This document shows positions 17,931-28,287 of a stretch of DNA of 64,000 bases, piece after piece (within the stretch, counting starts at the first letter, position 1; each line of letters opens with the position of its first letter). The stretch comes from Vibrio splendidus. Lineage in GTDB: Bacteria > Pseudomonadota > Gammaproteobacteria > Enterobacterales > Vibrionaceae. Under the pieces are notes generated by a model that did no database searches, was not told the DNA's origin, and saw only the letters and a list, made by a program, of their open reading frames with translations. Both the position numbers and the translations under genes were made by a program. The stretch is from the NCBI RefSeq assembly GCF_001557875.1, contig NZ_LNRF01000006.1, positions 1-64,000 of the forward strand. Direction: 5' to 3'.

Positions 17931-18941
17931 ATGTCTAAAAAAGTATCCATTACTATTCCCTCTAGTCAGGGGGAGCAGACGTTTTACTTCGGCCGTAAAG
18001 CCGTACTCATGTGCACCACTGCGATTTTTTCAGTACCGCTGCTGATTGGCGGAGCTGCGTACATGCACTTCGAGAGTAAACAAGAACTCGCACTGCAAGC
18101 GGGTGATGCCCAACAGTTGATTGAAACACTGATTGTTGAAAAAGAACAAACAGAATTTCTTTATGCTGAGCAGGTAGAAACCAACCATTCTCTATCGCAA
18201 ATACTCACCGAGAAAGAAGGCACGATTCAGCTGCTTGGTAAGCGTGTATTTGATGTGGAATCAGTGCTGGGTCTTGCTGATGAAGAGCTGCTTACCGATG
18301 ATATTTCTCTAGAAGATCGCATTGATGCGGCTGCAGTCGATTCAGCAGTAAGAGCCACGATGTTCCGGTTGATTCCAAACGACAGCCCGATGGCTTATCA
18401 ACGTATCTCTTCTTCTTATGGTAGTCGCACTAACCCTATTTCAGGTAAACGCCACGTACATACTGGTATCGATCTGACGTGTAAGCGTGGTGAAGATATT
18501 GTAGCGCCAGCAGATGGAGTCATTGAAACAGTACGCCCAAGTAAAAAAGGCTTCGGTAACTTTATTACTATGCGTCACTCGTTCGGTTTCATGAGTTCTT
18601 ATGCGCACCTACAGAAGTTCAAGGTACGTAGCGGTCAGTTTGTTAGTAAAGGCGATGTCATTGCGAGCTGTGGTAACTCAGGTAACTCAACCGGCCCACA
18701 CTTACATTATGAAGTACGCTTCCTTGGTCGTTCATTGAACCCTCAATACTTGATGGATTGGACACCGGAAAACTTCAACTACGTATTCGAAAAAGAGAAA
18801 AAGGTTAAGTGGGGCCCGCTGGTTCAACTGATTGATAATGTGGTTCGCTTACAGATCAACCTGACGAACGTGCCTTACATTAGCTCGACCATCGACACCG
18901 TATCGAGTGAAGATAGTAAGAAACCTATCACAACTAACTAG
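17931..18941 (+). CDS. M23 family (LytM) metallopeptidase, membrane anchored
   Basis: Probable peptidoglycan DD-endopeptidase acting at the periplasmic face of the inner membrane. One N-terminal TM segment (about 24-46) is followed by a coiled-coil region (about 50-130) and a LytM domain (about 165-275). All zinc-site motifs are present: HTGID near 176-180 (HxxxD) and HLHYE near 255-259 (HxH). The organisation resembles TagE/ShyC-like vibrio M23 proteins, but I cannot assign a specific orthologue. The 48-bp gap to the PilZ gene suggests co-transcription, which would link c-di-GMP binding with wall remodelling (inference). Confidence 0.87.
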   Translation: MSKKVSITIPSSQGEQTFYFGRKAVLMCTTAIFSVPLLIGGAAYMHFESKQELALQAGDAQQLIETLIVEKEQTEFLYAEQVETNHSLSQILTEKEGTIQLLGKRVFDVESVLGLADEELLTDDISLEDRIDAAAVDSAVRATMFRLIPNDSPMAYQRISSSYGSRTNPISGKRHVHTGIDLTCKRGEDIVAPADGVIETVRPSKKGFGNFITMRHSFGFMSSYAHLQKFKVRSGQFVSKGDVIASCGNSGNSTGPHLHYEVRFLGRSLNPQYLMDWTPENFNYVFEKEKKVKWGPLVQLIDNVVRLQINLTNVPYISSTIDTVSSEDSKKPITTN

Positions 18942-18966
18942 TTGTTAATAGCTAAGAGCTGTTGAT

Positions 18967-19017
18967 TTGGCCTATGATGATCTAATTGCTTTTTAGTCTA
19001 CTGTAGGCCAAATACTT
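18967..19017 (-). repeat. Right copy of the 20-bp boundary repeat, in a larger inverted repeat
   Basis: Bases 18998-19017 are the exact reverse complement of 9794-9813. The nearby ATTTGGCCTA at about 18964-18973 can also pair with TAGGCCAAAT at about 19004-19013, forming a stem with a longer loop. It lies between the M23 gene and the terminator shared with tyrA. Confidence 0.8.
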
Positions 19018-19037
19018 TCATAGCGTTCAGCACAAAC

Positions 19038-19068
19038 AAAAAGAGCGACCAGATGGTCGCTCTTTTTT
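19038..19068. terminator. Bidirectional terminator between the M23 gene and tyrA
   Basis: Stem AAAAAGAGCGACC/GGTCGCTCTTTTT with a 4-base loop, with A and T runs on either side. It can serve the M23 gene (plus) and tyrA (minus). Confidence 0.9.
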
Positions 19069-19085
19069 ATGATTTCAAATCAGTA

Positions 19086-20213
19086 TTAACCACGATGAAT
19101 CGAGTCATGTGCTTGTTTTAGAAGACTTTGGCTCTCTTGCAAGAATTGTTGTGAGTAGTCACCAAACCAATCACTCACTTGGTTGAAGCTCTCAACAAAC
19201 TTAGCCTTATCTTTGCCATCTAGGATTTCTAACGCTTCTCCGAAACAACTATGGAAGCGTCGAATCATCTCAATATTCTCATCCGAAGACAGAATGATAT
19301 CACCATACAAGTTCGGGTCTTGAGCAAACAGACGACCAACCATCGCAATCTCAAGTCGGTAGATTGGTGAACTTAACTTCAGAAGCTGATCGATATTCGG
19401 GTTCTCTTTACTCAGGTGCAAGCCGTAAGCAAAAGAGGTGAAGTGACGAAGTGCTTGAATCAAGGTCATGCCGTGATCGTGTTCAGCTGCATCCATCTGA
19501 CATAGGCTCGCACCCCAGATACCAAATTGATTCAGTAGCCATTGGTAGCTTTCAGAACCACGGCCATCACTGTAAACAATCACTTGTTTCGCTAAGCTTG
19601 GTACATCAGGGCCAAACATTGGGTGTAAACCAACTACCGGGCCTTGGTGCATGTCCATCATTGCTTGTAGCGGTTTTGACTTAATCGATGTTAAATCACA
19701 AAGAATACAATCGCTTGGTAGGTTACCTAGTTTTGCAATCACACCTTCAGTCAGGTGAATTGGAACCGTAACAACAACAAGCCCTGCATTATCTAAGATT
19801 TCGTCGGCCTTATCCCAATCTTGGCTGCCGAGGATTTTCACTTCGTAGCCAGACAGTTTGAACATACGACCAAACAAGCCACCAAGTTGACCATTACCAC
19901 CAACGATAACCACTGAACGTAACTCTGGGTTAAGACACTTAAAGCCAGAATCTTTTTCGCTGGCATAAGACTCACGCATAGTACGACGCAAAATATCTTC
20001 GATTAACTGTGGTGGAACCCCTATTTTCTCGGCTTCTTGACGGCGAGATGCCAGCATCGCAGCTTCACGCTCTGGTACATAAATAGGTAAACCATGTTCA
20101 CTTTTTACTTCGCCTACTTTCTCTACTAGAGCAAGGCGTTGAGCCAGTAAATCCAACATTTGTTTATCGACAGCATCGATTTGGTCGCGTAATTCGTTCA
20201 GTTCAACGGCCAT
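19086..20213 (-). CDS. tyrA: Bifunctional chorismate mutase / prephenate dehydrogenase TyrA
   Basis: Converts chorismate via prephenate to 4-hydroxyphenylpyruvate for tyrosine synthesis. An N-terminal AroQ chorismate mutase (1-90, [19 protein letters not shown]) is fused to an NAD-dependent dehydrogenase (about 100-375) with the nucleotide-binding loop [17 protein letters not shown] and the motif [10 protein letters not shown]. The 375 residues match E. coli (373). It lies downstream of aroF on the same strand with a 101-bp gap containing a hairpin (about 20277-20300), so partial read-through is likely. Regulation is expected from the TyrR boxes ahead of aroF. Confidence 0.97.
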   Translation of the reverse strand: MAVELNELRDQIDAVDKQMLDLLAQRLALVEKVGEVKSEHGLPIYVPEREAAMLASRRQEAEKIGVPPQLIEDILRRTMRESYASEKDSGFKCLNPELRSVVIVGGNGQLGGLFGRMFKLSGYEVKILGSQDWDKADEILDNAGLVVVTVPIHLTEGVIAKLGNLPSDCILCDLTSIKSKPLQAMMDMHQGPVVGLHPMFGPDVPSLAKQVIVYSDGRGSESYQWLLNQFGIWGASLCQMDAAEHDHGMTLIQALRHFTSFAYGLHLSKENPNIDQLLKLSSPIYRLEIAMVGRLFAQDPNLYGDIILSSDENIEMIRRFHSCFGEALEILDGKDKAKFVESFNQVSDWFGDYSQQFLQESQSLLKQAHDSIHRG

Positions 20214-20314
20214 TTTATTCCTTACTAATCTATAAGCCCGTACTAACCCAGATTTCGTTAGTAACAGATCTTAAAATGCCCCATTAGATGAGGCACTTAA
20301 ATTTAAAACTCTGA

Positions 20315-21388
20315 CTAACCTTTCAAGCGGTTCTCTAAGAACGGGACTAATTCCGTATGTGCATGTTTCAATAGTGCCTCAGTTGAATCCCAATTGATAC
20401 ACGCGTCGGTAATAGAAACGCCGTATTTCATCTCATTGAGAGGTATATCCGAAGATTGGTTTCCTTCGTTAATATGGCTTTCAATCATAAGGCCGATAAT
20501 CGACTTGTTGCCTTCACGAATTTGGTGAATCACATCTTCTGCAACTAAAGGTTGGCGACGGAAATCTTTACGAGAGTTAGCGTGGCTACAGTCGACCATT
20601 AGCGCAGCCTCTAAGCCAGATTTACCCAACTCTTGCTCACATTCGTGTACCGATACTGAATCGTAGTTCGTCTGCTTACCGCCACGTAAAATCACGTGAC
20701 CATTTGGGTTACCTTGCGTTGTTAGTAGTGCAACTTGACCTTCGCGGCTGATACCCATGAAACGGTGGCTAGACGAAGCCGCCTGCATTGCATTGATCGC
20801 TGTGCCTAGGTTGCCATCGGTACCGTTTTTGAAACCGATTGGCATTGAAAGACCACTTGCCATCTCACGGTGAGTTTGCGATTCGGTCGTACGAGCTCCG
20901 ATTGCCGCCCAGCTGAACGTATCTGCTAGGTATTGAGGGCTGATTGGATCTAATGCTTCAGTCGCTAGTGGGATTTCCATCTCAGCGAGTTCAACAAGTA
21001 GCTCACGGCCAACATGCAGACCATGCTCAATATCGAAAGTGCCGTCTAGATGCGGGTCATTGATCAAACCTTTCCAACCCACAGTGGTACGAGGCTTCTC
21101 AAAGTAAACACGCATAACAATATACAGTTGATCGCTAAGTTGCTCAGATAAGGCTTTTAGGCGTTTCGCGTACTCTTTCGCCACTTCAATGTCATGGATA
21201 GAACATGGGCCACATACAACAAGCATGCGATGATCTTTCTTATGAATGATGTTTGCGATAGTTTGACGAGACTCTTGAATGAAACGACGAGCATTATCAC
21301 TCAAAGGCAGTTTTGCTTTTAACTCCTCAGGAGTAATCAGTACCTGTTCGTCGATGATATTGACATTGCTTAATTCACTTTTCTGCAT
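20315..21388 (-). CDS. aroF: 3-deoxy-7-phosphoheptulonate (DAHP) synthase, AroF type
   Basis: First enzyme of the shikimate pathway, condensing PEP and erythrose 4-phosphate. The 357-residue class I enzyme shows VVCGPCSIHD near 58-67, RVYFEKPRTTVGWKG, and GFKNGTDGNLGTAINAMQAA, all active-site segments. The position ahead of tyrA and the three TyrR boxes upstream indicate the tyrosine-regulated isoenzyme. The start ATG has the ribosome-binding site AGGTTGAG. Confidence 0.94.
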   Translation of the reverse strand: MQKSELSNVNIIDEQVLITPEELKAKLPLSDNARRFIQESRQTIANIIHKKDHRMLVVCGPCSIHDIEVAKEYAKRLKALSEQLSDQLYIVMRVYFEKPRTTVGWKGLINDPHLDGTFDIEHGLHVGRELLVELAEMEIPLATEALDPISPQYLADTFSWAAIGARTTESQTHREMASGLSMPIGFKNGTDGNLGTAINAMQAASSSHRFMGISREGQVALLTTQGNPNGHVILRGGKQTNYDSVSVHECEQELGKSGLEAALMVDCSHANSRKDFRRQPLVAEDVIHQIREGNKSIIGLMIESHINEGNQSSDIPLNEMKYGVSITDACINWDSTEALLKHAHTELVPFLENRLKG

Positions 21389-21397
21389 AACTCAACC

Positions 21398-21415
21398 TGT
21401 ATATTTATTTTTACA
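21398..21415 (-). promoter_or_regulatory. TyrR box 1 (near aroF start)
   Basis: TGTATA-N6-TTTACA, one mismatch to the TyrR consensus TGTAAA-N6-TTTACA. It lies 10 bases upstream of the aroF start codon, in the expected untranslated leader. Confidence 0.6.
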
Positions 21416-21481
21416 CCCAGTATTTCCATTTGGGCTAACAATCTTTAAAAACACAATAACAGCTAAAAAAACGATTGCAAG

Positions 21482-21499
21482 TGTAAACAATAAAAAACA
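21482..21499 (-). promoter_or_regulatory. TyrR box 2 (weak)
   Basis: TGTAAA-N6-AAAACA has one perfect and one degraded half. It overlaps the likely aroF promoter region and sits 5 bp from the strong box, the strong/weak pairing known at E. coli TyrR targets, where the weak box fills only with tyrosine and ATP. Confidence 0.55.
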
Positions 21500-21504
21500 T
21501 TTGG

Positions 21505-21522
21505 TGTAAATTTAAATTTACA
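21505..21522 (-). promoter_or_regulatory. TyrR box 3 (perfect, strong)
   Basis: TGTAAATTTAAATTTACA is a perfect TGTAAA-N6-TTTACA palindrome, about 120 bp upstream of aroF. It is the strongest TyrR-site candidate in the window. Confidence 0.8.
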
Positions 21523-21578
21523 CATTAACTTTAACTCACTCTGAGAGATAAATAGGTTTAAACCACGGATCACACATA

Positions 21579-21608
21579 CAAAAAAGGCGATATTTATCAT
21601 ATCGCCTT
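21579..21608 (-). terminator. Terminator of nagZ
   Basis: Stem AAGGCGATAT/ATATCGCCTT with a 5-base loop, followed on the minus strand by a run of T residues. It lies 26 bases after the nagZ stop codon. Confidence 0.88.
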
Positions 21609-21634
21609 ATCTAAAATTATTATGTGTTTATTTA

Positions 21635-22624
21635 TCACTCACTACCTAGCATTCGTTTAATCGTCTCTGAGGTCGCTTTCCACCTAGCATCCGAGTGAAG
21701 CGTCGACAAATCAAAGCTGTGTTTTTTAAGCAATGAGTTGGCTAAAGGCACCTCTTGAATCGCTAAGTGATCAAGAGCTTCAATTTGTGCATCTCGTTTA
21801 TTACACATCAATACCATGTCACAACCCGCATTCAAGGCCGCTTTTGCTCTGTCGGCTGGTCCGCCCATAATAGCAGCACCTTCCATGGTTAAGTCGTCCG
21901 AGAATATTAGACCTTTAAAGCCAAGTTTTTGTCTCAATACTTTCTGTAGCCAATACTGAGAGCCACTTGCTGGTTGATCATCATAATGAGAGAACACCAC
22001 ATGTGCAGGCATCATGGCATCCAATATTCCGGCTTCAATTTGCGCCTTGAAGATTGCCATGTCTGTTTCAAAGATATCGTCTCTAGGGTCATATGGCGTC
22101 TCTAAGTGTGAGTCAGCAATTACGCCACCGTGTCCAGGGAAGTGCTTGCCTGTTGTCGCCATGCCAACCGACTTCATGCCTTTGATGAACGCGCTGCTAT
22201 GACGAACGATGGTATCAATATCTTCACCAAAAGATCGGCTACCAATCGCTTTACAGTCGTGGCCTTTATCTAATACTGGCGCAAAGCTCAGGTCGATATC
22301 ATGGGCAATCAGCTCTGCAGCCATCAACCAACCCGCCTGTTCTGCTAACTGTTCGCCATTATTCTTAGTCGCAAATTCCTGAGCTGCTGGGATAATTGAA
22401 AAGCCGTCACGAAAACGCTGAACCCGGCCACCTTCTTGGTCAACACCGATTAGAATAGGGCGCTTTGCTACCTTACGAATCTCTTTATTTAACGCCGATA
22501 ACTGTTTGCTATCGTGATAGTTTCGAGCAAATAAGATGAGACCACCAACAGTTGGGTGCTCTAAAATTTCTCTGTCTTCAGCGGTCAGTTCGTAGCCTGC
22601 AACATCAACCCACAACGGTCCCAT
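21635..22624 (-). CDS. nagZ: Beta-N-acetylglucosaminidase NagZ
   Basis: Cytosolic family-3 glycoside hydrolase that removes GlcNAc from GlcNAc-anhydroMurNAc (peptides) during wall recycling. The 329 residues contain the family signature KHFPGHG-x5-DSH (about 157-168), whose histidine/aspartate pair assists catalysis, and the nucleophile aspartate in [10 protein letters not shown] (about 240). There is no signal peptide. It follows the murR-like regulator by 10 bp, so the two form an operon that faces away from the MurNAc utilisation genes. NagZ products are the substrates of AnmK and of the kinase encoded across the divergent promoter. Confidence 0.95.
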   Translation of the reverse strand: MGPLWVDVAGYELTAEDREILEHPTVGGLILFARNYHDSKQLSALNKEIRKVAKRPILIGVDQEGGRVQRFRDGFSIIPAAQEFATKNNGEQLAEQAGWLMAAELIAHDIDLSFAPVLDKGHDCKAIGSRSFGEDIDTIVRHSSAFIKGMKSVGMATTGKHFPGHGGVIADSHLETPYDPRDDIFETDMAIFKAQIEAGILDAMMPAHVVFSHYDDQPASGSQYWLQKVLRQKLGFKGLIFSDDLTMEGAAIMGGPADRAKAALNAGCDMVLMCNKRDAQIEALDHLAIQEVPLANSLLKKHSFDLSTLHSDARWKATSETIKRMLGSE

Positions 22625-22634
22625 AAAATTTCCT

Positions 22635-23483
22635 CTATTGCTTAAATTCCGCTACTGCAGATTTACTTTGTTCAATTAATTGGTCGGCCTGCTCTTCTTG
22701 CTGAGTTAACGCAATGAACAACAAGTCCGTAATAAAAAGCTGGCTATCACGCGCAGTGATAGATGAGCTTCGAATATGATTTTCGTCTGCCGCCGAGATA
22801 AGTTTGATATCAGCGTATTTATCTAAAGCAGAAGGGGATAACTGGCTTACCACAATCACCTTGGCCTTTTTCGATCTAGCTAGCTGTGCAACCTTCACCA
22901 CTTCTCTGGTATTTCCTGAATAGGAAATTGCAACCAACACATCATTTTCAGAAAGAGAAGCGGCATTAGCAATCTGAATATGAGCATCCTGCTCTGCGTT
23001 AACAGCATGACCTATTTTCATCAGCTTATAAGCGAAATCTTTCGCAACCAGAGACGATGCACCCACCCCAGAAATCTGTATTTTATTAGCAAGATGCAGT
23101 AAATCAGCAGCTTTGCTTAGCTGTTCACCTTCATTTAATAACACGGTACGCTCAAGCGATTGTGTTTTACTTGCAAGAAGTTTGTCCATCACCGTATCAG
23201 GCGGATCTTTTCTGGTAATGGTGCCGTGTATTCCACGTTGGGATACTGGTTGGTAGGTCATATCACTCTGGTAGAGTTTCATCTTCATTTCAGAGAACCC
23301 TTTATAGCCGAGCTTCTGACTAAACTTGACGATCGTCGATTGACTCACACCCACCGCTTTAGCCAATTCAGGAGAGGAGAGCAGCTTAACTTGTTGTGGA
23401 TGATCTAATACATAACGAGCCACCAGCGAATCCGATGGCGAGAGTTTTGGTAATAACGCTTTAACTTTCGCAATACCTTTCAT
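22635..23483 (-). CDS. murR: MurR/RpiR-family transcriptional regulator
   Basis: An N-terminal HTH_6 domain (about 1-77, with [17 protein letters not shown] as the recognition region) is followed by a SIS sugar-phosphate-binding domain (about 115-260). In E. coli, MurR represses MurNAc genes and is released by MurNAc 6-phosphate; the same ligand is plausible here because the divergent operon makes it. ATG 23483 has a strong ribosome-binding site (GGGAAGG) and gives 282 residues; the longer frame to 23519 is unlikely. Two palindromes (GGAATA/TATTCC type) in the divergent spacer are likely operators. Confidence 0.85.
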   Translation of the reverse strand: MKGIAKVKALLPKLSPSDSLVARYVLDHPQQVKLLSSPELAKAVGVSQSTIVKFSQKLGYKGFSEMKMKLYQSDMTYQPVSQRGIHGTITRKDPPDTVMDKLLASKTQSLERTVLLNEGEQLSKAADLLHLANKIQISGVGASSLVAKDFAYKLMKIGHAVNAEQDAHIQIANAASLSENDVLVAISYSGNTREVVKVAQLARSKKAKVIVVSQLSPSALDKYADIKLISAADENHIRSSSITARDSQLFITDLLFIALTQQEEQADQLIEQSKSAVAEFKQ

Positions 23484-23540
23484 TAAACGCCCTTCCCTCT
23501 GCCTACGCCTCGCTATCATAACGAGTTTTGTATTTTCATT

Positions 23541-23554
23541 GGAATAATTATTCC
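23541..23554. promoter_or_regulatory. Candidate MurR operator 1
   Basis: GGAATAATTATTCC, a perfect 14-bp palindrome 57 bp upstream of murR. A further half GGAATA occurs at 23572-23577. Confidence 0.6.
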
Positions 23555-23623
23555 TTCACATTCTGCTGTTTGGAATAGCTAACACAGCCTTCTGGGATCA
23601 CTGTCAAAGAAAACCATTGGTCA

Positions 23624-23642
23624 CTATTCCACCAAGGAATAG
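23624..23642. promoter_or_regulatory. Candidate MurR operator 2
   Basis: CTATTCC-ACCAA-GGAATAG is an inverted repeat of the same half-site (TATTCC/GGAATA) as operator 1. It lies about 83 bp upstream of the transporter gene, in the divergent promoter region. Confidence 0.6.
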
Positions 23643-23724
23643 ATTTTGAAACTCATTATTCAAACTGACATTCTGAAAAAATAATAATAAACACCCTCTA
23701 TCCTATTCATGCTACGGAGCTGCT

Positions 23725-25317
23725 ATGAATTCACTATTTACTTCGCTGGACTGGGCAGTATTTGCGGTTTACTTCGCTGTTATCGCTTTTACAGGCTGGC
23801 ACTTCAGTCGAACCAAAATCACGAGCACCAAAGACTATTTCTTAGGCGGTAACTCGATGCCAATGTGGGTCGTTGCCATCTCAGTACTGGCGACCTCGCA
23901 ATCGGCAGCGACGTTCTTAGGTGGGCCAGAATCTAGCTACCGTGGCGATCTCACTTATCTAGCGACCAACATTGGTGGAATTATTGGGGCTGTCTTTGTC
24001 GCATTAGTACTAATACCTCGCTTCTACAAAAACAAAGTCTCTACCGTTTACGAACTGCTAAAAGTTCGTTTTGGCGAGAAAACAAAACAGCGCGCAGGTG
24101 TGATGTACTTGGTCGGTCGCATATTTGCTTCTGGTGCGCGCCTATACATGGCCGCTATCGCTGTCTCCATGATTCTATTTACCAACATTGATCCAAGCAG
24201 CGTAGTTACTTCAGTGGTCATTCTGGTTGCCGTTGGCCTTGCTTATACCTACATGGGTGGCATTCGTTCCGTTATCTGGAGCGACCTAATTCAGCTTGTG
24301 GTTTATGTCGGTGCAGCCATTGCTGTGATCATCTATTTATTGGGACAAATTCCAGCTGATTTCAACCAAATTGCGCAGGTACTGGCTAACCCTGGTGAAG
24401 GCCAAGCTTCGAAACTGACTTTATTAGATTTTAACCTCGACTTTAGCCCTGCTGGTACCTTCAGCTTTTGGGCATGTATCACGGGATTCGTGCTGTTAAA
24501 CATTGGTGCGTTTGGCCTTGATCAAGACATGACTCAGCGAGTTCTAACATGTAAAGATGCCAAGCAAGGTTCAAAAGCGATGATTAACTCAATCATCTTC
24601 TCTATTCCAGTTGTGCTTGTATTTATGTCAATTGGCCTACTCTTGTATGTCTTCTACCAAAGACCTGAACTGATGGGCGTTGAAGGCAAAGAGGTTGTTC
24701 AAAATTTTAATGGCGAGAACGTCACGATTTTCATGTACTACGTGCTGAATGAAATGCCAGCAGGTCTTAGAGGCTTGGTTACTGTTGGGGTTGTTGCTGC
24801 GGCACTTTCAACACTAAATTCCGGCTTGAACTCAATGTCATCAGTGGCTATTCAGGATATCTACAAGCCTTGGCTAGAAGCTCGTAAAGGAGTACAAGAT
24901 GATTTCCATTACGTGAAAGCTGGTCGATTTGGTATGGCGGCGGCAGCTGTGGCCTTAGGTAGTATGGGGATCCTGTGTTACTACTGGCAGCAGTACACTG
25001 ACATGCCACTGTTGTCGTTTGCTTTGAGTGTTATGGTCTTTGCCTACACAGGATTATTGGGTGTCTACTTCACTGCAATATTCACCGAGCGCGGTAACGA
25101 AACTTCGGTCGCTCTAGCTCTAATGGCTGGCTTCTTAACCACACTGCTGATGCAAGCTTATGTTTGGGATAGCGTAATGGGCGTGATTAACGCTGATTGG
25201 GTAGGGATTCGTTTAGCTTTCCCTTATCAACTTTGTGTTGGCACATTTGTATCGTTAATCGTATGCCTTTCAGGTATGAAGCAAACTCAAGAAGTTAATA
25301 AACTACAAACGGTTTAG
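23725..25317 (+). CDS. Sodium:solute symporter (SSS family), probable MurNAc-type sugar uptake
   Basis: Inner-membrane sodium-coupled transporter of 530 residues with about 13-14 hydrophobic segments and the SSS-type N-terminus (YFLGGNSMPMWVVAIS; later ARLYMAA). Substrate is inferred only from context: the following genes encode a BadF/MurK-like amino-sugar kinase, AnmK and MurQ. That suggests MurNAc, anhydroMurNAc or GlcNAc-MurNAc uptake without phosphorylation, in place of the PTS transporter MurP used by E. coli. The next gene begins 3 bases after its stop. Confidence 0.85.
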   Translation: MNSLFTSLDWAVFAVYFAVIAFTGWHFSRTKITSTKDYFLGGNSMPMWVVAISVLATSQSAATFLGGPESSYRGDLTYLATNIGGIIGAVFVALVLIPRFYKNKVSTVYELLKVRFGEKTKQRAGVMYLVGRIFASGARLYMAAIAVSMILFTNIDPSSVVTSVVILVAVGLAYTYMGGIRSVIWSDLIQLVVYVGAAIAVIIYLLGQIPADFNQIAQVLANPGEGQASKLTLLDFNLDFSPAGTFSFWACITGFVLLNIGAFGLDQDMTQRVLTCKDAKQGSKAMINSIIFSIPVVLVFMSIGLLLYVFYQRPELMGVEGKEVVQNFNGENVTIFMYYVLNEMPAGLRGLVTVGVVAAALSTLNSGLNSMSSVAIQDIYKPWLEARKGVQDDFHYVKAGRFGMAAAAVALGSMGILCYYWQQYTDMPLLSFALSVMVFAYTGLLGVYFTAIFTERGNETSVALALMAGFLTTLLMQAYVWDSVMGVINADWVGIRLAFPYQLCVGTFVSLIVCLSGMKQTQEVNKLQTV

Positions 25318-25320
25318 CCA

Positions 25321-26205
25321 ATGATTACCCATACTTTGGCAGTCGATGGCGGTGGAACTAAAACCGCCATTAGACTCAAGCGAATATTACCAATCCTAAC
25401 TGTCATCGAAGAGTGTATTTTACCAGCGACATCATTGACCTTATATGGTGAAACTGCGATCACTCAACTTACTCATTATATTGATGAAATGTTGAGTGCT
25501 AATCAGATAAAATCACAACAGTGCTATATTGTGGTTGGCGTTGCTGGCGTAGGAAACTTAGATTTAAAAGCCAAACTGCAATCAGCGTTAATCCACTGCC
25601 CGCACCTGTATGTGACGACCGATGCAGAAACTTCTGTATTTGGTGCTAACTTAGGACAAGGTGTTAACTGTATTGCGATTGGCACTGGTTCCGTTGCGAT
25701 TCAATTGGATGCACACCAAAATACTCATCAAATTGGTGGCTGGGGTTTTCCGATTGGTGACCAAGGTGGTGGCGCTTGGCTTGGGTTTCGAGCAGTTCAA
25801 CAAACTCTCGTTGAATTAGATAACAAGCGCACTTCTTTAACTAGTCAGCTTGTAATGCGAAAAACAGGCAACCAACGCAGCCAAATTCTACGGTGGATTG
25901 GCGAAGCTAACGCGACCGATTACGCCCAATTTGCACGAGAGCTCGTTGATATGGAGCAGCGCTGTTCAACGGCAAGTACCATATTAAAACAAGGTATTGA
26001 AGAAATAGAGAAGCTCGCACGAACATGCTCAGACTATAACTCATTACCGATTATGTTCTTAGGCAGTTTAGGACAGTTCTACCACCCTAGGCTTTCCCAA
26101 GAACTCCAAGTTCGTACCTTAAACATTCAAGGCAATGCTCTGGATGGCGCTGAAGTCATCGCAAGCCAAAAGTTCCAACAGCTTAATTTAGGAAATGAAC
26201 AATGA
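25321..26205 (+). CDS. BadF/BadG-family amino-sugar kinase (MurK/NAGK-like)
   Basis: ASKHA-fold kinase of 294 residues. The phosphate-1 loop VDGGGTKTAIRL is at the N-terminus, TDAETSVFGAN in the middle, then GTGSVAIQ (phosphate-2) and WGFPIGDQGGGAWLG. These are features of eukaryotic-type GlcNAc kinases and of MurK, which phosphorylates both MurNAc and GlcNAc at O-6. A product of MurNAc 6-phosphate would feed MurQ encoded two genes downstream. It overlaps anmK by the ATGA junction. I assign the family confidently and the substrate by context. Confidence 0.8.
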   Translation: MITHTLAVDGGGTKTAIRLKRILPILTVIEECILPATSLTLYGETAITQLTHYIDEMLSANQIKSQQCYIVVGVAGVGNLDLKAKLQSALIHCPHLYVTTDAETSVFGANLGQGVNCIAIGTGSVAIQLDAHQNTHQIGGWGFPIGDQGGGAWLGFRAVQQTLVELDNKRTSLTSQLVMRKTGNQRSQILRWIGEANATDYAQFARELVDMEQRCSTASTILKQGIEEIEKLARTCSDYNSLPIMFLGSLGQFYHPRLSQELQVRTLNIQGNALDGAEVIASQKFQQLNLGNEQ

Positions 26206-27310
26206 AATCAGAGTTATATATCGGTGTGATGTCAGGGACGAGTATGGACGGTGTTGATACTGCCTTAGTGTCGATTGAAGATACGCAAATCACATTGCTT
26301 GCTCATGATGAGTTCCCAATGCCTGATGACCTCAAAGCGCGTCTGCTGGAGGTTTGTATTGGTCAGAAAACGGATTTGATTGCTATTGGTGAGCTAGACC
26401 ACCAGCTTGGCCACCTGTTTGCTGATGCGGTTCTGCAACTTCTCGACAAATCAGACACACCTGCATCTTCTGTGACTGCGATTGGTAATCATGGCCAAAC
26501 GGTGTTTCATCAGCCCACAGGCGAATCTCCATTTACCATGCAGCTGGGTGATGCCAACATCATTTCCGCTAAAACACAGATTCAAACCGTCGCTGATTTC
26601 AGACGTAAAGACATGGCATTAGGCGGACAAGGTGCACCGTTAGTCCCCGCCTTCCACCATACAATTTTCCACCCGCAAGACAGCTCGGTTGTGGTGTTGA
26701 ATATTGGTGGTATCTCGAATATTTCAGTACTGCGCCCGAATCAGCCAACACTTGGTTATGATACAGGCCCAGGCAATATGTTGATGGACGCTTGGGTTGA
26801 TAAACACACGGGCGAGAAATTTGACCGCGATGCGCAATTCGCTCTTAAGGGCCAACTCAATCAAGCTTTACTCGAACAGTTGTTAAATGAATCTTATCTA
26901 TCTCAAATGCCACCGAAAAGTACCGGTAGAGAGCTGTTCAACCTACCCTGGCTAGAGCAACAGCTTACAGAATTTAAAGATCTTACGGCAGAAGATGTTC
27001 AGTGCACGCTTTGTGAATACACCGCACTGACGATAGCCAATGAAGTGGAGACTTATCGCTTGGGTGACCAGCCTGCACTGTATGTGTGTGGCGGTGGTAC
27101 AAGAAACCCATTGTTGATGAAGAGATTGTCCGAACTGCTTCCAATTTGGGATGTTGACTCAACGACCAGTAAAGGCGTTGATGCCGATTACATGGAAGCG
27201 ATGGCTTTTGCGTGGCTTGCTCAGCGTCATGTTCATCAACTGCCAAGCAATTTACCAGAAGTGACTGGCGCAAGCAGAGCGGCCTCTCTAGGCGTTCTCT
27301 ATCGTGCTGA

Positions 27311-27314
<4 letters not shown>
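26202..27314 (+). CDS. anmK: Anhydro-N-acetylmuramic acid kinase AnmK
   Basis: Cleaves the 1,6-anhydro bond of anhydroMurNAc while phosphorylating it to MurNAc 6-phosphate. The 370 residues begin with the diagnostic YIGVMSGTSMDGVDTALV, followed by GNHGQTVFH, DFRRKDMALGGQGAPLVP (with the catalytic aspartate region), NIGGISN and GYDTGPGNMLMD. All are conserved AnmK motifs. Translation is coupled to the upstream kinase (4-bp overlap), and murQ follows 45 bp later. Confidence 0.96.
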
Positions 27315-28280
<966 letters not shown>

Positions 28281-28287
28281 TCTGCTG

